The notes under the pieces: generated by a model | Seen by the model: the letters and a program-made list of their open reading frames with translations, nothing else | Database searches by the model: none | Told to the model about the DNA's origin: nothing | From: Cloeon dipterum | Taxonomy: Eukaryota; Arthropoda; Insecta; Ephemeroptera; Baetidae | DNA: 64,000 nucleotides | Assembly (NCBI RefSeq): GCF_949628265.1 | Contig: NC_088787.1 | Span: 36,940,844 to 37,004,843, forward strand | Direction of reading: 5' to 3' | In this document: one piece after another, positions 53,679 through 64,000 of the stretch | Numbering within the stretch: the stretch's first letter is position 1 | How the letters are laid out: each line of letters opens with the position of its first letter | Position numbers and translations under genes: made by a program

Positions 53679-56607
53679 AGAAGAGTGGTTGTGACCAGCA
53701 GACTGAGCAGCAAAAGTTTTTTCATTCTAAATATTTTGGTGTTTTAACATTGAACTGTCAAGGTTTAGCCTCTACTAATAATCTTCAACTTCTTAAGGAT
53801 CATGTTCGAGAACTAAACAGTGAAAAAACTCCCAAAGTACTCATACAAACAGAAACCTGGCTCTCAAAAGGAGAAGTTAACAAACTCTGTATTTTAAACT
53901 TTAGAACTCTGTCAGCTTATGGACGTGAGAATATGCAGCGTGGAGGAGTCGCAATTTTGGCACAACAAAATATTGAACATGAGGCTTTAGATGTTGTTTC
54001 CTTTGAAGGGCGGTTGGAGCTGGCTGCTGCCAAATTGAAGTATGGAGAGAAGAAGTTGCTGATTGTTGGCCTATACAGACCATCCAACCCACTAAACAAT
54101 GCTAATTTTGATTTTTTCTTTGAAAAACTTTTTGAGTCCCTGTCAACTCTGGGCAAACTCATGAAACGTCGAAAAATGCAGTATATGTTAGTAGCAGGTG
54201 ACTTCAACATAAACGTATTGGTGAATAGCTCGACAACAAGGCGGCTGCTCAACCTCATGCAGCAATTCGACCTAAAACTACTCAACGATGGTATGGTCAC
54301 TCGCTTTAATCAAAACGGAGGTACAGGCATTGACTTTTTGTTTGGTGGTCCCACTCACACTGAATATTTTTGCCACACCATGTCTAACATATTGTCTGAT
54401 CATGAGTCAGTATTTTGCAATTTCAACATCTCGGAGATCCTGGCCGAAGACGTAATTAAAATGGAAAGAAGCTTTGCGGATTCCAGAATGCTGCAGTTTG
54501 AAGACTACCTTTCGCTCCAAGATTGGAACTTTTCACTTGCTCCTAATAATGTAAACATCCTTTATGAGATGTTTATAAAAATATTTAAAATAGGCTTTGA
54601 TGTTTGTTTTCCCTACTCTAAAAAGATTTACAGGGCAAACCAGAGGGGAAAAATAAAACTGTCAGATAAAGTAAAGAATCAGCGAGCGGAACTACGAGAT
54701 CAGCGCTACCTAATTAAGACTGTGCAAGATCCTATCACCAAACAAAGCATGAAGGGAGAGCTGAAAAAGATGAAGTACAACTACCTGAAGGTGCTGCATG
54801 AAGAGATCCGAACGTCCAACAGCAGGTTCATAAATAACGCAACAAATCGTTCAAAAGCTGCGTGGCAGATAGTTAATGATATGCTAGGGAATTTCAGATC
54901 TGATAGCACCATAAAAAAGTTGAAATGTGGTGATGGGACTGAGACTGATAGTTTTAAAATCGCAAACACCCTGAATAAAAAATTCATTGTGCCACCTGGA
55001 GATGCCGGAGATTTTTCGACGTCACTCCTATCACCCGCAGTTGCCAGAGGCTTCTTTTTGTCACCCGTTGTCGAGCAGGAGGTGCTGCTTTGGTTACGCA
55101 GACTCCCAAACAAGCGTTCCAGAGGCACCGACGAAATTCCAATTTTCCTCATTAAAAGAGTCGCAAATCTAATTGCTGCACCTCTTACTTATATTATAAA
55201 CAGGTCATTCGAGCAAGGCGTCTACCCAGACCTAATGAAGAGAGCAATCGTCGTCCCCATCTATAAAAAAGGTGATAAGCTGGATGCCGCCAACTACAGA
55301 CCAATCTCTAACCTGCCCTCTTTCTCGAAAGTTTTTGAACAGTGCTTTTTATTCCGCTTATATGAACACTTTCTCGCAAATAATTTGTTGCCGCTAACCC
55401 AGCATGGTTTTTTAAAAGGGCGGTCTACTCAAACGGCTTTTACGAATTCATCATGGAACTGACGCAGAGTCTGGAGCAGAAGAAGAAGACGATTGGAATC
55501 TTCTTTGACTTTTCTAATGCATTTGGAACTATCTGTCCCTCTATTTTATTAAGGAAGCTTGAGCTACACGGAGTACGAGGTGAGCCGTTGAATTGGATCA
55601 AATCAGCTTTAGAAGAGCGTCAGCAATGTGTAAAAATAACTGCAAAAGAAGGTAAAGTCCACCGAGAGATATATTCAAACTTCCTTAGTTACGAGAGAGG
55701 AACGCCACAAGGAGGAATTATGTCGCCCTTCCTCTTTGATGTTGCAATTTATGATCTAGCCCTGAAAGTGTGCGGCCACAAGCTAATTAATTATGCTGAT
55801 GATGCAACTGCAATTGTTACGGCGAAGAAATACGATGACGTTGAAGCAGAATCCAGCCTGGTTGCAGCACGGATGGGATTGTACTGCGTAGAAAATCATT
55901 TGCAGGCAAACGCAACAAAATCAGCGCTTCTAGTGTTTAGAAACCCACATGCCCAAAGATCCCCATATGAGTTTCATGTCGCCATGTCTGATGCAAATAT
56001 TCCCAACGTTTCAGACACCAAACTTCTTGGTTTGAGATTTACAGATAATATGTCGTGGAGCAAACAAAGCAGCCACGTAGTCGACAAATTACACTCAGCA
56101 GTCTTTATGGTCACCACCCTTAGGAAGAGTGTTGATTTCCAGCAGATCTTAAATGTGTATTATGCCTATGCCTATTCACAGATCCAATATGAAATAATTT
56201 TCTGGGGAACTTAGGCGATAGACGAGGTTTTTGTCGCACAAAAAATGCTGATGAGAGCCATGGCCGGAGTCCAATATAAGAGATCAAACATACCACTTCA
56301 GTCTGCCCGCCCATATTTTGCTAAGTTTGAAATTTTGCCAATTTACTCCGTTTATTTGTTAGAAAGCTGTAAATTTGTCAGGAAACACCCGCAGTACTTC
56401 CAGGAAATTGTTGAGGATCACAACCCAACCGCAGCAATTTATAAATTCAACCCAAAAAAATGTATGACAAAACTATACAATTCTCTTCCAGATGCTGTGA
56501 AAGGAGAATTGCAGTTCAAAAAGTATGAGAAAGCTTTAAAAAAATTCATCAATTCTAACAAATTCTATAATGAGCAGGAGTTCCTATCTTTCAGACCGAC
56601 ATTGTAG
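53666..56607 (+). pseudogene. LINE ORF2: AP endonuclease and reverse transcriptase, frameshifted
   Basis: Endonuclease motifs are in order: GVLTLNCQGL, IQTETWLS, RGGVAIL, VGLYRP, VAGDFNINV and SDHESV. RT follows: RGTDEIPIFLIKRVANL, VPIYKKGDKLDAANYRPIS, QHGFLKGRSTQTA, IFFDFSNAFG, RGTPQGGIMSPFLF, NYADDATAI. A one-base loss near 55440 shifts the frame between finger and palm, and a TAG at 56212-56214 (after FWGT) precedes the last 130 codons (FVAQKMLMRAMAGVQ to the end). All catalytic residues are otherwise present, so the copy is young. No RNase H or zinc knuckle is seen. Confidence 0.85.
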
Positions 56608-56880
56608 CAAAACACAAACACAAACTGACACCACAAACATACATATGTGTGAACACTTTTTAATGTAATATTTAAATGTATATTTTTGACGACATTGTAA
56701 ATACGCATATTGCAAAAGGCTATTTGCTTCGATGCTGTAATGCTGTATAAACACAATAAACATCATTTCAAATTTCAAATAATTAAAAGCCAGAACAAAA
56801 TACACACAAACTGTATCTATTTACTATTTTTCATTACCCACCATTCATATTTATCCCACCTTTGCAGCCAACTCATTTTA

Positions 56881-57301
56881 TTCCGGATGTCTACCATCAA
56901 ACGTGTGTCCTCTAACGACAACTTCCAACACAAGGGAATCCTACTAACATGGAGCATTGCCAAAACACGGAAGATAACTTCACAGCTTCTGATCAACAGC
57001 AATTGCCAGCCCGGTGCTCTTCAGCTAAAGGTAAATGTTCTTTATTTAAAGTATTGTCGCCATTTAATTACATGTCCATTACAGCATCAATTGCAACTTG
57101 TGAGAGGGCAATTAAAACATTCTACCTCAGACTTGACAACATTACAGCTGACCTGTTCAACAAACACGTTGACTACGCCGGAAAGTTCCGTGAAATTGAT
57201 CAAGTACAAAGAGAGATCAACGCCATGTACAGGAAACAGCGCGAGCTCAGGGATGAGCTGGTTGGGCTTGATGCCCGTGTAAAATTGCACCAGGTTCAAT
57301 G
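56881..57301 (+). CDS. Coiled-coil 3' ORF of the LTR-type element, copy 2
   Basis: From ATG 56949 the frame encodes a Gln/Ser-rich start (MEHCQNTEDNFTASDQQQLP), then after a possible 54-bp intron (57031-57084, GTAAAT...TTACAG) a long helix ATCERAIKTFYLRLDNITAD to RKQRELRDELVGLDARVKLH, ending at 57301. The intron is also open in frame, so splicing is optional. It is paralogous to 50585-51016 and lies just upstream of the LTR-like repeat. The helix looks like a multimerising coiled coil; function unknown. Confidence 0.45.
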
Positions 57302-57346
57302 AGACACTTTGAGAGTGTAGGAGCCACCTTTTCCCCCACTAGCACC

Positions 57347-57805
57347 TGTATAAGGCGACCCCTCTGTGCGCTAGCGAGCGGGGAGGAGGTCAATGTAAGC
57401 TAGGCCGTCGCGGGCGGCGGTCGTCGTTTCGGATAATAAAGCTCAAGTGCTCAAGTGCTCAAATGATAAGAGGAGTTGTTTAATTGCTTGAGATCACCTG
57501 AAGAAGAGTAAGTTAACTTGAAGCAATTCATTGAAATAACGTAAATCTCCACATTTGTGCACTGTCCGTCTGACAGTGACGGAGTTCGAGGACACCGCCT
57601 GTCGATCACGAGATCGACCAAGGCGAGTGCCCGGCTCTGGGTGCCGATGACCGGCCGAAAGAGTCAAAATTCAGTTTAATCGCGGGAACTCCCACGAGAG
57701 AGTTCCCGCAGCCCAAAAGCAGAACAGGCTAGATCTGGGCGCTGGCTCTTCAAGCCGCGCCAGATAGTAACGCGTAGCGCATTTCCCCTAGACACGCGCG
57801 TTACA
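57347..57805 (+). repeat. LTR-like repeat, copy 2 (459 bp)
   Basis: Nearly identical to 31224-31674, with TGTATAAGG start, AATAAAGC signal and CGTTACA end. One 8-bp duplication (AAGTGCTC) and a few base changes distinguish it. What follows each copy differs, so each is the outer end of a separate insertion. Confidence 0.65.
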
Positions 57806-58574
57806 AGAGGCAGATGAGCTCAAATGGAGGCGCATGTCGAGGTGCATCCTTGAAATAATAGTGCACTCATTTTGTTACAAAATTTTTGATAAATTTTCTT
57901 CTCGGTATGAAACTAATTATTACCATACGTGATGTTTCTGATTTACACAAGTGTAAAGGCTTATAGGCAATTGTATCACACACTTTCTTATCAATTTAAA
58001 AGTCTTTGTAGCTCTTTTCATCGGAATGCAACCCGGGTAGTGTACCACCATTTAATTCAATAAAACAAATTGTTTTTCAAAATATTACTTCCCTGCTCTC
58101 ATTTAATGTATGCCACCAATTCCAATTTTATATATAGAACCTGCAAAAACCCACTCGAAAAAATAACTCCAAGACTAAAGCATCCAACTACAAAAGGCAT
58201 TGTCACCACTAGCCGACAATTTACAATACAAATGATCAAAAAACTATTCCTGCATTACAAAGCAAATCACTCTCCTTACAAGAAGTATCACCCCGTCTAT
58301 TATTTGAAGATCGGTCTCCTTCTGTTTGGAACTGGGCGTCTTGAACATGCAGCCAATGTTGCCAACTCTAACCATAACGATAATTCATATATCAGTCTCA
58401 CTAAACAATTTCATAATTGCTTTTTATTACTGCCAGTACTCCACAAGAATTTGCAGTGATTGCCGAACTGCAATATATGGGAGCTCGGGCACACTTCCTG
58501 GAAGATGATCCTCTGTTTCACGGAAAATAATAATTTTCAATAACATAAATTTTCAAAGCAACGTCAATACATAC
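57806..58574. other. No firm gene
   Basis: A plus-strand frame of 129 codons (58070-58459) has no domain or codon bias that I can recognise. On the minus strand 58535-58450 could be the second exon of the acidic ORF at 58774. Confidence 0.35.
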
Positions 58575-58774
58575 CTGCTGCCAACTGGCATTGTCTGTTC
58601 CTTCGGGCTGTCATGCTCTAAAAAGATGTCCTGGTCAGAGTCCGAATCTTCGCTGCTTGGGTCGTCCGTCAATTTGGAATCAAAATCCGAACTTTGTTGT
58701 TTGGCTTCAGTCGGCTTCTCCAACGCGCACTTTTCCGCAGCATTAGTGTCTTCCATCTCCCCACTGAGTGTCAT
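58575..58774 (-). CDS. Acidic first exon of an unknown gene
   Basis: MTLSGEMEDTNAAEKCALEK is followed by a Ser/Asp/Glu-rich stretch (PSSEDSDSDQDIFLEHDSP), ending at a GTATGT donor at 58574. A candidate next exon starts at 58534 in matching phase. Acidic N-termini like this occur in the pogo-like elements further right (EGSEEESEDDYE at 63660), but no direct link is shown. Confidence 0.3.
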
Positions 58775-59019
58775 AATTTCAATATTTTGATAACTTCACT
58801 CATTTGGCCACAAAAACACAATGAAAACATTCAAACATATTTCTGTCTCCGTGACTACTCACAACACACAATGAGGCTTCGGCTGCGTAGTCTCATCAAC
58901 TATGATTGTAACTCTTGGCACGGGAGACACAACTATCACCAGCTGCAATTTTGTCCATCACAGCACCAACACATTTATCTAGCACAACCCGCACACGATT
59001 TGTCTCAAAATTTCTCAGG

Positions 59020-59302
59020 TGCGAAATGAGGCTCAGCTTCCAGAGTTCGAGAAGTTGTTGATAGTATTTGTTTATACTAACAAATTCAACAGCTTAGATG
59101 AATTTCTTAATTTCGGAACAATAATGTGGCGAAACAATAACACTTTGTCGCCTCGCAGAAGATTAAATGTATACACTTATGTTTCACATTTCTTTGTGTG
59201 TTTTAATTTGCCTGACTTGTTTATAATCAGATGGTGTTAAAGGAATTTTATAACTGTACTGATGTATAAATGCAAATAAATAATCTAATCTAATCTAATC
59301 TA
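59020..59302 (+). mobile_element. LINE 3' end with (TAATC)n tail
   Basis: A short frame resembling a LINE C-terminus (NKFNSLDEFLNFGTIMWRNN) ends at TGGTGTTAA. A 3' region with GCAAATAAATAATC follows, then four TAATC units (59278-59300). A short simple repeat after a poly(A)-signal-like motif is the usual end of CR1/Jockey-group LINEs. The upstream part is not recognisable. Confidence 0.45.
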
Positions 59303-60755
59303 TTCGAAACTTCTCGACGAGGTCGCGTCTCGCAGTAAGCACGGGTTAAAAATTGAATTATTTTTCGTCGTGGAAGCGGATGAATCGCTCTCTTGTGACT
59401 ATAAGTGTGCGTAGCGATGCGCTGTGGTCTGGTGGGGGAGGCACCACATAATCTTGTGTTTACTATTGGTTTGAAAGTAATTAGTTGCGTTTTCCAGCTG
59501 AGTGGCAAGTATGTACACATTAATATTTATTATAATTTTCAATGCATAGTTGATTGTCTGTAGCGTATTGTTTTCGCAAACCTTTGGAAGGCTCGGAAAG
59601 ACGGTGAAAAGAAAATTAATAATGCATCACATCACGTTTCACTTCCATTGGAGTAATTAGTATTTATTTTTTGTCCCCGAACTTTTACCTTTGCCCGTAA
59701 ATATTTTTTATTATTTTTTTTTTTGCTCATTTTATCCCTGTCCGAGGACCGGAGGACCGGGAAGGGCGCGCACTGCACTAGCACGAATGCTGAAACCCGG
59801 GTCCCAATAACACCGCGAACGGATAACATGGGCGCACCAGGCCGCACAGGGACCCAGCCCACTCAAGGGCGTTTGCCTCCGCACCGAGGACTGCATTGAA
59901 ACGCTAGACATTCGTCCCGTGAAGCCAAATCACGCATGCTGGAAAGGTGCAAACCAGCAAGTAGCGAGTCGGCGCCGGTGCGCCTCCCAGCCCGTTGAGC
60001 AATTTGAGCAATTCGAGTCACTAAACTAACCACTTTTTGCCATTTCTGACATTGGGTAGCCAGTATTAGATCTCCGAACTGCTCAAATACCTCACATTGC
60101 TTTGACACTCCTGAGAGTGCCTTAACAATGCGAGCCAACGGGCTACGTTTTTCAAAAGCGCTGAAGGTTGTCAAACAGACTGACGAACCCGACATGACGC
60201 CACAACAGGACAGGCCCACCCGCACCTGCGCCCCCCGCACCAAGCATCCTCCCGCAGAGAGGCTCGCAGACGAGCAGCCACCTGGCCAACTCCGGTTCTA
60301 CCGAAGGCTCGACCAACTCCTTCGAAGACCCTAAATTTTACAACAATCAACTTTTCATAAAAATCAAACGCAAAAAATATAATTCTGACTATTCACGGAG
60401 AATTTTTATAATTTTTTTGGGGGATTTTTACAGTTCTTTTACTGGGGCTCGCAGACGAGCAGCCACGGGGCCAACTCCGGTTTTTTATTATTTATTGTCT
60501 AACGTTCATAATTTTCTTATTTGCATGTCATTCAAATTATGTACACGCTCTGCAATTATTTTTGTTTTGATCAATGTATTATTAAAAATTAATTTTTAAA
60601 TAGTACACAAAATCCGCAAAAAGTAAACATTATTTAATAGGAGATAAAAATAAATTAAGTTACTGTGTAATTACACGCTTTGCAAGTCTTGGCGTTGATA
60701 GTTCACTCATTGTACTCTTTGGACAGGTGAAAATCTTTGATTGCATGTTCGAGGC
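59303..60755. other. No firm gene; GC-rich patch with a 40-bp direct repeat
   Basis: 59740-60330 is GC-rich with frames open on both strands but no domain. GGCTCGCAGACGAGCAGCCA followed by GGCCAACTCCGGTT occurs at about 60262-60299 and again at 60445-60480. The second copy lies in AT-rich DNA, so it is probably a partial duplication. Confidence 0.4.
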
Positions 60756-60759
60756 AGAG

Positions 60760-62063
60760 CAGTTTCTTACTCCAGGAACATTTCAGAAATTTTTTCTTCC
60801 GCACATTGCGAACCCGCCAGGCTTCAGGGAAAAGATGTATGTATGGGGACACTCGTATTTTTCGAGTCGCGATGTTACGTAGCCTGGCTTGAATCAAGCG
60901 TACTGCACCATGCTTCGAAATCGTGGTGAAATGAGCTGGTGGTAGGAGAATGAGATGAGCGATATCAGATTGTTCCTCGTCTGAATTTGAAATTCAATTG
61001 TATTCAAAATGATTTCATATTCGATGTTTCTCATGATCTTCTTCAAGGGCCCATTCACGTTAACGTCCAATGGCTGGAACCTTCCTGTTGAGCCCTCTGG
61101 GATGTACAGAACATCAAGCTCAACTCCATTGTCCCTGAACAGAGCCTTGAGCTTTACTCAGCGTTTGGTCCACCCACTCCATTTGTCGATGGTGATGAGC
61201 GATCGCATTCCTGGCAGAGTGTGGGGCAGCGCGCACTTTTGTAAGAGGTCCAGAACTTGACCACCATGCATCATGCAACTGTTGGTGCAAGTCACGACCA
61301 GGTTTTCTGGTCGTAGGACTTGCACTGCAGGGCCAAAATGTCAATTCTCCTCGGCCAGGATCAAATAGGCTGGTTCGAGGAGGTCACCTGCTGCACTGCA
61401 GGCTGGTACCAAGGTCACAGTCCGTTGTCGCGTTCACGCTTTGTTCGATCTTCTCAACCTTTTTTTGCCTCTAAACTTGAGGCTCCTGCCAGCGTGAAAC
61501 TCCTAGTTGAACCCGGTGTGGTCGAGGTTGAACAAGTGTTTGGCTTGCACTTCTCCGCTTTCAAGCTGCCCTTTCACTCTCTTGACAAAGTCTTTAGCTG
61601 GAGCTTCAATCAGCGCCTCGTCTCGAGCATTCTTTCTGCTGATAAACTTTCCCACCTTCCTGTCGACAATGTTATGCCTCTTTTTGAACAAGTCTAGCCA
61701 CGCATTTGAGGCTTTGAAATCTTCGAACTACAGAGAATGCTTCTCGGCAATTTCTAAAGCCCAGCTTCTAATTTGACGCCCTTTAATAACCGACAGGTCT
61801 TCTTCCCGAAATTTTTGGATCAGCTCTTGTTCGACAGCAAGCAACTTTGAAGCCCTTGTGGATGAAACATTCTTGATTGTGAAAAAGCTGCGTTTGTCCT
61901 TCCTTCGGTTCGTACCACCCTCTGGGCTGTCAGCATAGCGCCAGAAGTCGACCACTTCCTTTTTGACTTGATATTTGATCAAATTTCTGCGTAGCTTCGT
62001 ATTTTCTCCTTCGTCTTCTACGAAAGCCAGTTGAAATTCACCATCGCTGTTGTCATCAGATGC
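60760..62063 (-). pseudogene. pogo/Tigger-like transposase, decayed
   Basis: From an acceptor at 62064 the minus strand encodes an acidic start (SDDNSDGEFQLAFVEDEGE), then a helix-turn-helix region (KKEVVDFWRYADSPEGGTNR to IRSWALEIAEKHSL). A CENP-B-type region (WLDLFKKRHNIVDRKVGKF) and the DDE domain follow. FNLDHTGFN stands for the usual N-DETG, and LITIDKWSGW for the second Asp. IPEGSTGRFQPLDVNVNGPL contains the last Asp. Stops after EKHSL (61730), after TGFN and later, together with the D-E to D-H change, make it inactive. The family moves by cut-and-paste at TA sites; its termini were not found. Confidence 0.7.
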
Positions 62064-62069
62064 TGACAG

Positions 62070-63640
62070 AAAAAAAGTTAATAAAGGTAAATAACTTCGT
62101 GCAAGCGAATTTACTATCGGAAGCCAACCGATTATTTTAAAAAAGGCGATCGGGTTGAAATCGAATACTGTGATATGCCGTTGTCTCTACTCAAGCTACT
62201 TATACAATTTTGGCTGATTTCCGAGGATATGTTTAAGGTGCTGCTTTGTTAAATTGTGCACAAAATTACCTGTTTGTTCATAATCGGAATTTAAACGTTT
62301 AAACCTTGAACATTCTAATGCGCAGCAAATTAATCGCAATTGTTAAATTGCGTCCATCTCAAATATCCTGTTTGACCATAAATGGAAATAAAGCATACAA
62401 ACTTTGTGCGAATCTGATGTACACTAAAAATTGACTGTACTGACCTCGATATTTAACAATTATCCTTCTTGAAGAATGAAGTGAGATAAATTTTCAAATT
62501 TGAGAGAACTTGAATATTCGAACACAATAATATCTCAAAAATGTATTCCCATCATGTGTTGGCAATGTAGACTGAATTCAATAAAGATTATCGGCACATG
62601 TCCATGCCATTCATCTTTACTTCTGTCTTAAATTTTAAACAGTTTCAAATTAAAAAATTTTTTGTCTTTTAATGAGATGATTTTATATAAAATGGTTTAA
62701 GAACTGTTTTATATATTTAATGTCTTGTCATCTTGTGCTGTGCCTGAAAAATATTTTCTTACCCTGCTGGTTTTGTAGGAAAAAGCCTGCTCACATGATT
62801 CCTCTCAGCATTTCCTGTCTTGGAATACACTCCGTCAATCATCATAAAAATCTGACAATTAATCCTTTGTGAGGTAAATATTTGACAAAAATTACACAAA
62901 TCATTCACAAGGCAGTGATTAACATTTAAACATAATGTTTTTTATTAAAGCCATGTTTTATTCATTCATATTCACCAAATTTAATAAAATAAGAAAAACA
63001 AAGCTTACACATAAATTCAAACAGGGTTATTAATTTTTTAAAAATGCATTATTTTCTATTTTTATTCATATTTGTTCATTGTAAAAAACTAGATTTCAAT
63101 CTGTAGTACAGTGATTATAGTTTCAAAACTATGTTTTCTATTTAAGAAAACTAGGAATTTATATATGATTTAGCTGCAAAGAGAGCTTCATTAGATGATC
63201 TAACCCAGAGATCAAAAAAAGAAAGGAGGAAGTTTCGAGAAGATGCCAAAAAATAACTAACAAGGAGTGTCCACTTCTATAGTTTTTTGGCCGGATTGAA
63301 ACTTGCCGCTAAAATATGTATAGTATTCAACCTCCTATAAACTGTACACCAATCGAAAATTCTCAACGAGGTCATTTACGGCACTAATTGGCTGCCGAAA
63401 AATGCAACAATTTTCTTGCGCGGATATGACATCACAGAATATGCTGTTAGGCTAGGCGCACTATCTGCACACCGCGCGAACGTCGCGGACGTGTGCCGTA
63501 GCATCCGATTGGATGATCGCGCCGTGTTCATGTTGTTGTTGCCTCTGGCACAAGCTCCGCACGCTAACCACATATTTCGTGTTGTGATTATAATTAAACG
63601 CATGTCGGTCTCTGGAAATTTGGATTTTGGTATCGATTCA
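62070..63640. other. AT-rich intergenic DNA, no gene seen
   Basis: No supported ORF, splice pattern or repeat. 63370-63600 is GC-richer with a long minus-strand frame that has no recognisable domain and overlaps the start of the next pogo-like fragment; I treat it as chance. Confidence 0.45.
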
Positions 63641-63947
63641 TAATTTTTGTGATGAAGGTTCGGAAGAAGAGTCCGAAGATGATTACGAACTCTAAGCTGA
63701 TTGTGAAGCCATCGAAGAACCCCAGCAAAAATCAGACCGCAGGGTAGTCTCTTACACTGAAAAGGTCGCTGCAGTGGATTTTTGGCTCTACAATGATAAC
63801 CCAGATGGTGGGCCAAATCGCAGAAAACCGAAAAGGGCATTCACGTCAGTGAAAAACATCAGCCTTATGTCTACTCTATAGACCAGTTGCGCCAGTGGCA
63901 ACGCCAAATTGAAGACAGGGAGTCATTGAGGAGAAGGTAAGGAGGTA
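63640..63947 (+). pseudogene. Second pogo-like transposase fragment, N-terminal
   Basis: The plus strand encodes an acidic start (CDEGSEEESEDDYE), a stop, then YTEKVAAVDFWLYNDNPDGG, PNRRKPKRAFTSVKNI. This aligns with KKEVVDFWRYADSPEGGTNR, RKDKRSFFTIKNV in the copy at 61990. After a frameshift a charged helix (DQLRQWQRQIEDRESLRR) reaches a GTAAGG donor at 63947. The two copies point toward each other and are clearly diverged. Confidence 0.55.
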
Positions 63948-64000
63948 AGCTAGCATCGAGTGTGCAGGCAAAGAATCTGTCTCTGCTGTATTCCTGCCTC

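Larger units (their letters stand above)
51900..56790 (+). mobile_element. Near full-length LINE with macro-domain ORF1
   Basis: 5' non-coding region (about 51900-52205), ORF1 (52206-53678), overlapping ORF2 (53666-56607, broken) and a 3' region with ACACAATAAACATC near 56750 and an A-rich end. The endonuclease is APE-type and the RT is of the Jockey/CR1 group. Exact borders and target duplications could not be fixed. It lies within an older LTR-type element. Four other fragments of related LINEs are in the window. Confidence 0.75.

Noticed and set aside
58070..58459. 129-codon plus-strand ORF
   Set aside because: Ordinary AT-rich composition, no homologous motif, and it overlaps a candidate exon of the minus-strand acidic gene.
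59290..60340. tRNA or rRNA genes in the GC-rich stretch
   Set aside because: I looked for cloverleaf arms and T-loop (GGTTCGAATCC-type) sequences and found none in a plausible arrangement.
63376..63840. 154-codon minus-strand ORF
   Set aside because: It overlaps the pogo-like coding sequence on the other strand, and its Cys/His residues do not form a recognisable finger.

Overview
The window looks like gene-poor, repeat-rich DNA from an invertebrate animal, probably an arthropod, although no sequence here fixes the species. The evidence is spliced genes with GT-AG introns, AATAAA poly(A) signals, AT-rich intergenic DNA, no operon structure, and dense layers of transposons: LINEs, Gypsy-type LTR elements, CACTA/EnSpm-like and pogo-like DNA transposons, MITEs and a minisatellite. 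Only a few short gene models are not obviously transposon-derived.

Layout. 0.2-1.0 kb holds a fragment of a DUF4806-like gene with a tandemly duplicated exon. 4.1-6.3 kb holds two opposed paralogous exons with an SH3-like 'W-DG-YPG' motif. 6.5-7.2 kb is a LINE fragment and 7.3-7.8 kb a small spliced ORF. From 8602 to 28051 lies one ~19.4-kb CACTA-like transposon with 22-bp inverted ends and subterminal GGAATATTC arrays. It carries two leftward genes, a TNPA-like DUF4806 protein and a transposase whose ATG lies 10 nt after the first gene's stop. A second CACTA-like element (11032-18701, ~1.04-kb terminal inverted repeats) sits inside that transposase ORF with a 3-bp ACT duplication. It has its own divergent gene pair, an accessory protein and a transposase. 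28-31.7 kb is a LINE fragment joined to a Gypsy integrase end, 3'-accessory ORFs and an LTR-like repeat. 32.2-33.5 kb is a foldback repeat followed by a 21/28-bp minisatellite. 34.2-35.6 kb is a THAP-type transposon gene, 36-38 kb a membrane protein with duplicated Pro/Gln-rich exons, and 38.6-39.1 kb a small secreted protein.

40.2-46.6 kb is a Gypsy element with both LTRs that has lost its integrase and was inserted into an older LINE. 46.6-51 kb is a mosaic of LINE, integrase, THAP-like and LTR-element debris. 52-56.8 kb is a nearly full LINE whose ORF1 contains a macro (ADP-ribose-binding/hydrolase) domain. It splits an LTR-type element whose coiled-coil ORF and LTR-like repeat follow at 56.9-57.8 kb. 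60.8-62.1 kb and 63.6-63.9 kb hold decayed pogo-like transposases.

The most unusual content is the macro-domain ORF1 of the LINE (52206-53678), which keeps both residues corresponding to the catalytic Lys/Asp pair of TARG1-type hydrolases. Next are the nested CACTA pair with an exactly reconstructable empty site, and the LTR-element tails with paralogous coiled-coil 3' ORFs. All family assignments come from reading motifs by eye; no database search was possible.
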